NCBI GenBank assembly: GCA_041573795.1
Contig: JBFFQB010000001.1
Coordinates: 1-64,000 of the forward strand
DNA length: 64,000 nucleotides
Reading direction: 5' to 3'
From: E44-bin32 sp041573795
GTDB taxonomy: Bacteria; Chloroflexota; Anaerolineae; Anaerolineales; E44-bin32
Made by a program: the position numbers and the translations under genes. Positions 60,246 to 64,000 of this stretch are shown one piece after another (the stretch's first letter is position 1; each line of letters begins with the position of its first letter). The notes below the pieces were generated by a model. That model made no database searches, was not told the origin of the DNA, and was given only the letters and a program-made list of their open reading frames with translations.

Positions 60246-60411
60246 TGTAGACAACTTTGGATCTTGCATGCGGTTCTGTAGGAAGTTAGCGAGCCGCCAA
60301 GGGTTCAGGAGCCATCGGTTGAGGTTTTTTGATCTCGCCGGTCCCAGCGACCGTAGGACCCCATGCCATTATCAGGGTTGGGTTAAGAATTGGAGCGGAG
60401 GAGAGCGGATC

Positions 60412-60966
60412 ATGAATGAATCTGATCGTATGGTTATCCTCAATCAACTTGAAAACGGTGAAATAGATACCGAGCAAGCGCTTCAAGCTTTGGGGGCAGA
60501 TCAGGAACCGTATGCCGATTCGGATAAGCGCGCAAGTTCAGATCAAACCTCCCGCCGCGGTGCATGGTGGCTGGTCCCGTTTTCCCTGGGCATCGCAGGG
60601 GCGGCGGCAGGGATGGGGCTCTCACAACTAGGGGGTTTATGGTGGGTATGCGCCGGTCCCTTGTTGGTCGCTTCTCTACTTGTTGTGATCCTGTCGGCAG
60701 TGACAAGCCAATCCCTCTGGGTGGACTTACGCGTCCGGAACAGCACAACGCGTGGTGCCCGAAAGATCAATTTATCCCTTCCTCTGCCAATAAATCTGAC
60801 AGCATGGGCATTACAAACGTTTGGCAACAACATACCAGGCTTGGATCAGACAAGTGTCGATGAGGTGATCCTGGGCTTGGAAGGCAATCTTGCCCCTGAG
60901 ACACCCATTCAGATTGAAATTCGTGAGGAAGAAGATGGTGAACATGTAGAAGTGTTTATGGGATAA
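60412..60966 (+). CDS. SHOCT-like membrane protein
   Basis: A 184-aa protein. An N-terminal SHOCT-like motif (ILNQLENGEIDTEQALQAL) is followed by a polar linker and two membrane helices (about residues 45-92), then a soluble C-terminal domain ending in an acidic beta segment. The last domain resembles the C-terminal region of the next gene product. The ATG is preceded by GGAGGAGAG. Function unknown; an envelope sensor is plausible given the neighbours. Confidence 0.8.
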   Translation: MNESDRMVILNQLENGEIDTEQALQALGADQEPYADSDKRASSDQTSRRGAWWLVPFSLGIAGAAAGMGLSQLGGLWWVCAGPLLVASLLVVILSAVTSQSLWVDLRVRNSTTRGARKINLSLPLPINLTAWALQTFGNNIPGLDQTSVDEVILGLEGNLAPETPIQIEIREEEDGEHVEVFMG

Positions 60967-60983
60967 TCTTGGAGGGCTGGAGT

Positions 60984-61355
60984 ATGTCAACAGAAGAGCG
61001 GTTGAAGATCTTAAAGATGATCGAGGAAGGCAAAATCACGGCCGAGGAGGGCACGCGATTGTTAGGCGCGTTAAGCAAGCAAAAGCAACGCGTGAGTGCG
61101 TCAAGCGAGGGTGGACCCAGGTGGTTGCGCGTTCGCGTGCTTGATCTTCACACCGGAAAGGAATCAGTGCGTGTGAACCTGCCTATCGGCTTGGTCAATG
61201 TGGGCATGCGCATGGGCGCAAGGTTTATCCCCGACATGGAGCAAGAAACCGTGATGGAAGATTTAGCTGCAGCTCTGAACCAGGGTATGACTGGCAAGAT
61301 CGTCGACATTGTCGATGAGCAAGAAGGGCAACGAGTTGAGATTTTTGTGGAGTGA
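60984..61355 (+). CDS. SHOCT-like soluble protein
   Basis: A 123-aa protein with an N-terminal SHOCT-like motif (EERLKILKMIEEGKITAEEG) and a C-terminal domain (about residues 45-123; NLPIGLVNVGMRMGARFIP) that matches in pattern the end of the preceding protein (NLSLPLPINLTAWALQTFG, then acidic strand). The pair may have arisen by duplication with loss of the membrane part. The ATG has GGAG four bases upstream. Next in line is a YvlD-type membrane protein. Confidence 0.8.
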   Translation: MSTEERLKILKMIEEGKITAEEGTRLLGALSKQKQRVSASSEGGPRWLRVRVLDLHTGKESVRVNLPIGLVNVGMRMGARFIPDMEQETVMEDLAAALNQGMTGKIVDIVDEQEGQRVEIFVE

Positions 61356-61434
61356 TCAAGCAGCCCATCTATTCCAGGGTATCCAACAGACTTAGACAAG
61401 GTAACAGGCATTTACAGGAGTTTAGGAGGATCAA

Positions 61435-61827
61435 ATGGATCGTTTAGCACTGAGATTGGCTATCAATGCGCTTGCGCTCTACCTGGCGGTCGGCACAGGC
61501 TGGATCAGCGGCATTCAAGGCGGGGATACACAATGGTGGGCTTACCTTGTAATGGGTCTGATATTCACGCTCGTCAATGCGTTGCTCAAACCGATTTTGA
61601 AGCTCTTGACTTGCCCATTTATTCTGCTGACCCTAGGGTTGTTCACGCTGGTCATCAACACGCTGCTTTTCTGGCTGACTGGCCTGCTTGGCACTGCGAT
61701 AGGAAGCGGATTCGGATACCGCATTGACAATTTCTGGGCCGGACTTTTGGGCGCTCTGTTGGTGGGTATCGTCAACACTGTGCTAACCTTAATATTCCGA
61801 GAGGAACTAAAAAGAGATAAGCAGTAA
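61435..61827 (+). CDS. YvlD-type (phage holin family 4) membrane protein
   Basis: A 130-aa membrane protein with four helices. It has the family pattern NALLKPILKLLTCPFILLTLG and a Gly-rich SGFGYRIDNFWAGLLGALLVG. YvlD of Bacillus lies in an operon with YvlB (DUF4097-like plus SHOCT-like), which is the same combination seen here. AGGAGG sits just before the ATG. An intrinsic terminator follows. Confidence 0.9.
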   Translation: MDRLALRLAINALALYLAVGTGWISGIQGGDTQWWAYLVMGLIFTLVNALLKPILKLLTCPFILLTLGLFTLVINTLLFWLTGLLGTAIGSGFGYRIDNFWAGLLGALLVGIVNTVLTLIFREELKRDKQ

Positions 61828-61852
61828 TCAGCACGGTGAAGCCTGGGCGACT

Positions 61853-61892
61853 AACTGTGAGGCGCGATTCAATCGCAACTCACAGTTTTTTT
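61853..61892 (+). terminator. Intrinsic terminator after the yvl-like group
   Basis: AACTGTGAG / CTCACAGTT arms, inner GCGAT/ATCGC pairs, then T7. Confidence 0.9.
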
Positions 61893-62135
61893 AACTTGGA
61901 CCTGCACATTTAGCGTTGGTTTGTGCGTTGATGTGCCCTGCTGTGGTCCTATCTGCTGCGTTCCTCCGGCCGGTACAGCATGTGTTAATCAAACTTATGT
62001 CATGTGGTTTTGGCTCTCACGCCTATGCTATACTCGGAAAAATCAATGGTCCTATGGCAGACTTCCTGCGTGCCAAGCGAGTTTCCCAACAGCTAGATCT
62101 ACTGTAGCGCCGGATGTCTTCATTATGTCAAGTCG

Positions 62136-64000
62136 ATGACGTCAAAAACAAGTGTAAGTGAACGCACAAAGGCATCGCTCGCGCTGTTGTATTCCATCAG
62201 CCGCGAATTAACCGCGCAACTTGATTTGCGTGAATTATTGCAACGTATCCTTCAACTTACACTGCAGGCAGTCGGATCCCGGGCGGGGAGCATCCTGGTC
62301 CTTGACGAACTAGGACAGGCCAGTGAAGGCGCGATTGCCTTCGAAGGTAAGGTCCACGATCATTCGATGGAGCAACTGCGGGACACGTATGAGCATGGCC
62401 TTGCGGGTTGGGTGGTTGAGAATCGTCAGGGGGTGTTGATAGAAGACACCCGTAAGGATAAACGCTGGCTGCGAAAACCGGATGAAGAGGATGGTGATCC
62501 AACCTCGGCGATAAGCGTACCCCTGCTAGCCGGTGAGCGAGTTGCCGGCGTATTGACTCTGGCCCGTCGTAAAGGTGGGCCATTCTCGGAGGATGACCTA
62601 GCCTTAGTGACAGCTATTGCTGATCAGGCGGGAATCGCGGTGAGCAACGCTCACCTTTTTCGTGCAGAACAAGAGCGACGCCGCTTTGCTTCCATTCTCC
62701 AGGAAATTGCGCGAACCATCAACCAAACCCTCGAACCAAATCAAGTTTTTGAACAAATCCTGGAACAACTGAAGCGCATCATTGACTTCGATAGCGCCAG
62801 CATTTTCCTGCTTGAAGATCATCTGTTCCGCCCGGTTGCGGTCCTCGGTTTTGAAGATCGAGCGCGGGCGCTGAGTTTCACGATCTCTCTTGAAAGTGAC
62901 GCGCTCAGCAAACAGGTCTTCGAAAGCCGAAAACCGCTCGTTGTCGAGGATGTACAGAAGATTGATACTTGGATGCAGATAGAGGGGCTACCAGAAGCTG
63001 AGAAAATTCGCGGTTGGATTGGGGCCCCCTTAATTGTGCGTGATCGCGTGGTCGGAATGCTCAATGTCGACAGCTACAAAGTTGCGGCCTATAGCGCCGA
63101 CGTCATCGACCTGATCGAGGCTTTCGCAGATCAAGCTTCAACAGCGGTAGCGAATGCGCTCCTCTTTGATGAGAGCCAGCGACGCATTACCTCAATGGCT
63201 GCGCTCACCGAAACGGCCACAGTCATCACCGCAAGTTTAGACCTGGATGAAGTGCTACAGCGCATAACGGATCGGACGAAAGAGAGCATGGAAGTCGAGG
63301 CAGCCTCACTCGCCCTCGTGGACGAGGACGATGGCTCGCTTGTCTATCGCGTCGCAAGCGGGTTTGGTGCAGATAGAGTCGTGGGGATGCGTTTAATGCC
63401 AGGTCAGGGGATTGCCGGATGGGTATTGGATAATGAAGAGGCTGTATTTGCCTCTGATGTTCAGTCTGACCCGCGCTTTTTCCCGGAGATCGATCAGAAG
63501 CTAGGTTTTGAGTCGCGCGTAATCGCATGCGTGCCGATCCAAGTGCAGGATCGAACGATTGGGATCATTGAGGCGATCAATCCCCGGCGCAGCAGTTTAA
63601 GTCAGGAGCAAATCGACCTGCTTACTGGAATTGCGGGATTGGCGGGTACTGCAATCATTCACGCTCAGTTATTTCAGCAGACACAATCTGCCCGCCAACG
63701 CTATGCAAGTCTATTCGAAGATAATGTCGATAGTATCCTTATCAGTGATCTTGCGGGTCAGGTGACGGATGCCAATAAGCGGGCAGAATCATTCTTGGGC
63801 TACAACGCGGAGCAAATGCTGGAGCTGTCGATCTTTTCCTTGCATGAGCCAAACCCAAACCATGTACCCGATGACCTGACCGAGTTAGATCCCAGCCAAA
63901 CCATTTCCTATGACAGTCACGTACGCGATAATCGCGGGAGAATGCTTCCGGTTGAAGTGCACGTTAAACGCATGGCACTTGGTCCGGGGGGCTTTATTCA
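62136..64000 (+). CDS. Multi-GAF/PAS sensor protein (3' end beyond the window)
   Basis: An open frame of about 621 codons from the ATG at 62136 to the window edge, with no stop. Three GAF domains follow one another (about residues 10-175, 185-350 and 355-520), each with the family's late VPL/VPI-x-x-x-x-x-GV/GI-L/I pattern. A PAS domain begins at about 525 (RYASLFEDNVDSILISD, then FLGYNAEQMLELSIFSL). No signal peptide or membrane helix. The C-terminal output is outside the window. The gap 61893-62135 shows no gene. It resembles the sensor at the other end of the window in layout. Confidence 0.85.
   Translation, partial: MTSKTSVSERTKASLALLYSISRELTAQLDLRELLQRILQLTLQAVGSRAGSILVLDELGQASEGAIAFEGKVHDHSMEQLRDTYEHGLAGWVVENRQGVLIEDTRKDKRWLRKPDEEDGDPTSAISVPLLAGERVAGVLTLARRKGGPFSEDDLALVTAIADQAGIAVSNAHLFRAEQERRRFASILQEIARTINQTLEPNQVFEQILEQLKRIIDFDSASIFLLEDHLFRPVAVLGFEDRARALSFTISLESDALSKQVFESRKPLVVEDVQKIDTWMQIEGLPEAEKIRGWIGAPLIVRDRVVGMLNVDSYKVAAYSADVIDLIEAFADQASTAVANALLFDESQRRITSMAALTETATVITASLDLDEVLQRITDRTKESMEVEAASLALVDEDDGSLVYRVASGFGADRVVGMRLMPGQGIAGWVLDNEEAVFASDVQSDPRFFPEIDQKLGFESRVIACVPIQVQDRTIGIIEAINPRRSSLSQEQIDLLTGIAGLAGTAIIHAQLFQQTQSARQRYASLFEDNVDSILISDLAGQVTDANKRAESFLGYNAEQMLELSIFSLHEPNPNHVPDDLTELDPSQTISYDSHVRDNRGRMLPVEVHVKRMALGPGGFI

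Noticed and set aside
61916..62107. 63-aa open frame before the second sensor
   Set aside because: No ribosome site or conserved pattern; the stretch lies between a terminator and the sensor start and is more likely a promoter region.

Overview
The window looks like the chromosome of a Chloroflexota bacterium, probably class Anaerolineae. This is inference from gene content, not from a marker gene. The clues are lipoproteins and membrane proteins with Pro-Thr-rich linkers, a T-box on serS, RNase J, a DUF2089 zinc-ribbon protein with SHOCT-like tails, multi-GAF sensor proteins, and pyruvate:ferredoxin oxidoreductase, which points to anaerobic or facultative metabolism. Composition is moderately GC-rich and quite even, except for an AT-rich promoter region near 57.4-57.5 kb. 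I saw no rRNA, tRNA, CRISPR array, transposase, integrase or phage gene.

Layout. 1-22.4 kb holds metabolic and housekeeping genes: a truncated GAF/PAS sensor, an extended SDR divergent from a UbiA prenyltransferase, a dihydroorotate-dehydrogenase-like protein divergent from nifJ, and a three-gene operon (alpha-oxoamine synthase, extended SDR, double-hotdog thioesterase) that resembles the start of a sphingoid-base or long-chain amino-alcohol pathway. A T-box-controlled serS-DUF456 pair follows, then minus-strand genes (HEAT, Trm112-like, VanW, lipoprotein, IDH-like dehydrogenase, response regulator, membrane protein, M32 carboxypeptidase, RpiB-like).

22.5-42.5 kb is a surface-polysaccharide locus read on the plus strand: UDP-sugar dehydrogenase, wecB, hexapeptide acetyltransferase, four GT4 glycosyltransferases, formyltransferase, two unrecognised proteins, a two-domain oxidoreductase, heparinase II/III-like protein and a PglC-like sugar-phosphate transferase. 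It continues, after a small 61-aa gene with its own promoter, into an unusual module: E1-alpha and E1-beta of a 2-oxoacid dehydrogenase, a protein fusing a lipoyl domain and an E3-binding-like segment to a PglD/NeuD sugar acyltransferase, and a DegT aminotransferase. The usual E2 catalytic domain is absent. This is the strongest candidate for an undescribed system: acyl groups made from 2-oxoacids may pass from a lipoyl arm to an amino sugar. No flippase, polymerase or chain-length regulator is visible.

42.7-46.7 kb is an ABC transporter made of ATPase, large FtsX-type permease and second ATPase. 46.8-50.5 kb (minus) has a Pro-Thr-rich membrane protein, a parvulin lipoprotein, RNase J and a cold-shock protein. 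50.6-55.3 kb is a cobalamin-riboswitch-controlled BtuFCD-type importer followed by an HD hydrolase and SurE. 55.3-57.3 kb (minus) carries a response regulator and an RNA m5U methyltransferase. 57.6-61.8 kb is a group of small envelope or regulatory genes: DUF2089, a DUF4097-like GGD-repeat protein, a GNAT, two more SHOCT-like proteins and a YvlD-type membrane protein. It resembles the yvl-type envelope loci of Firmicutes. The window ends inside a second multi-GAF/PAS sensor.
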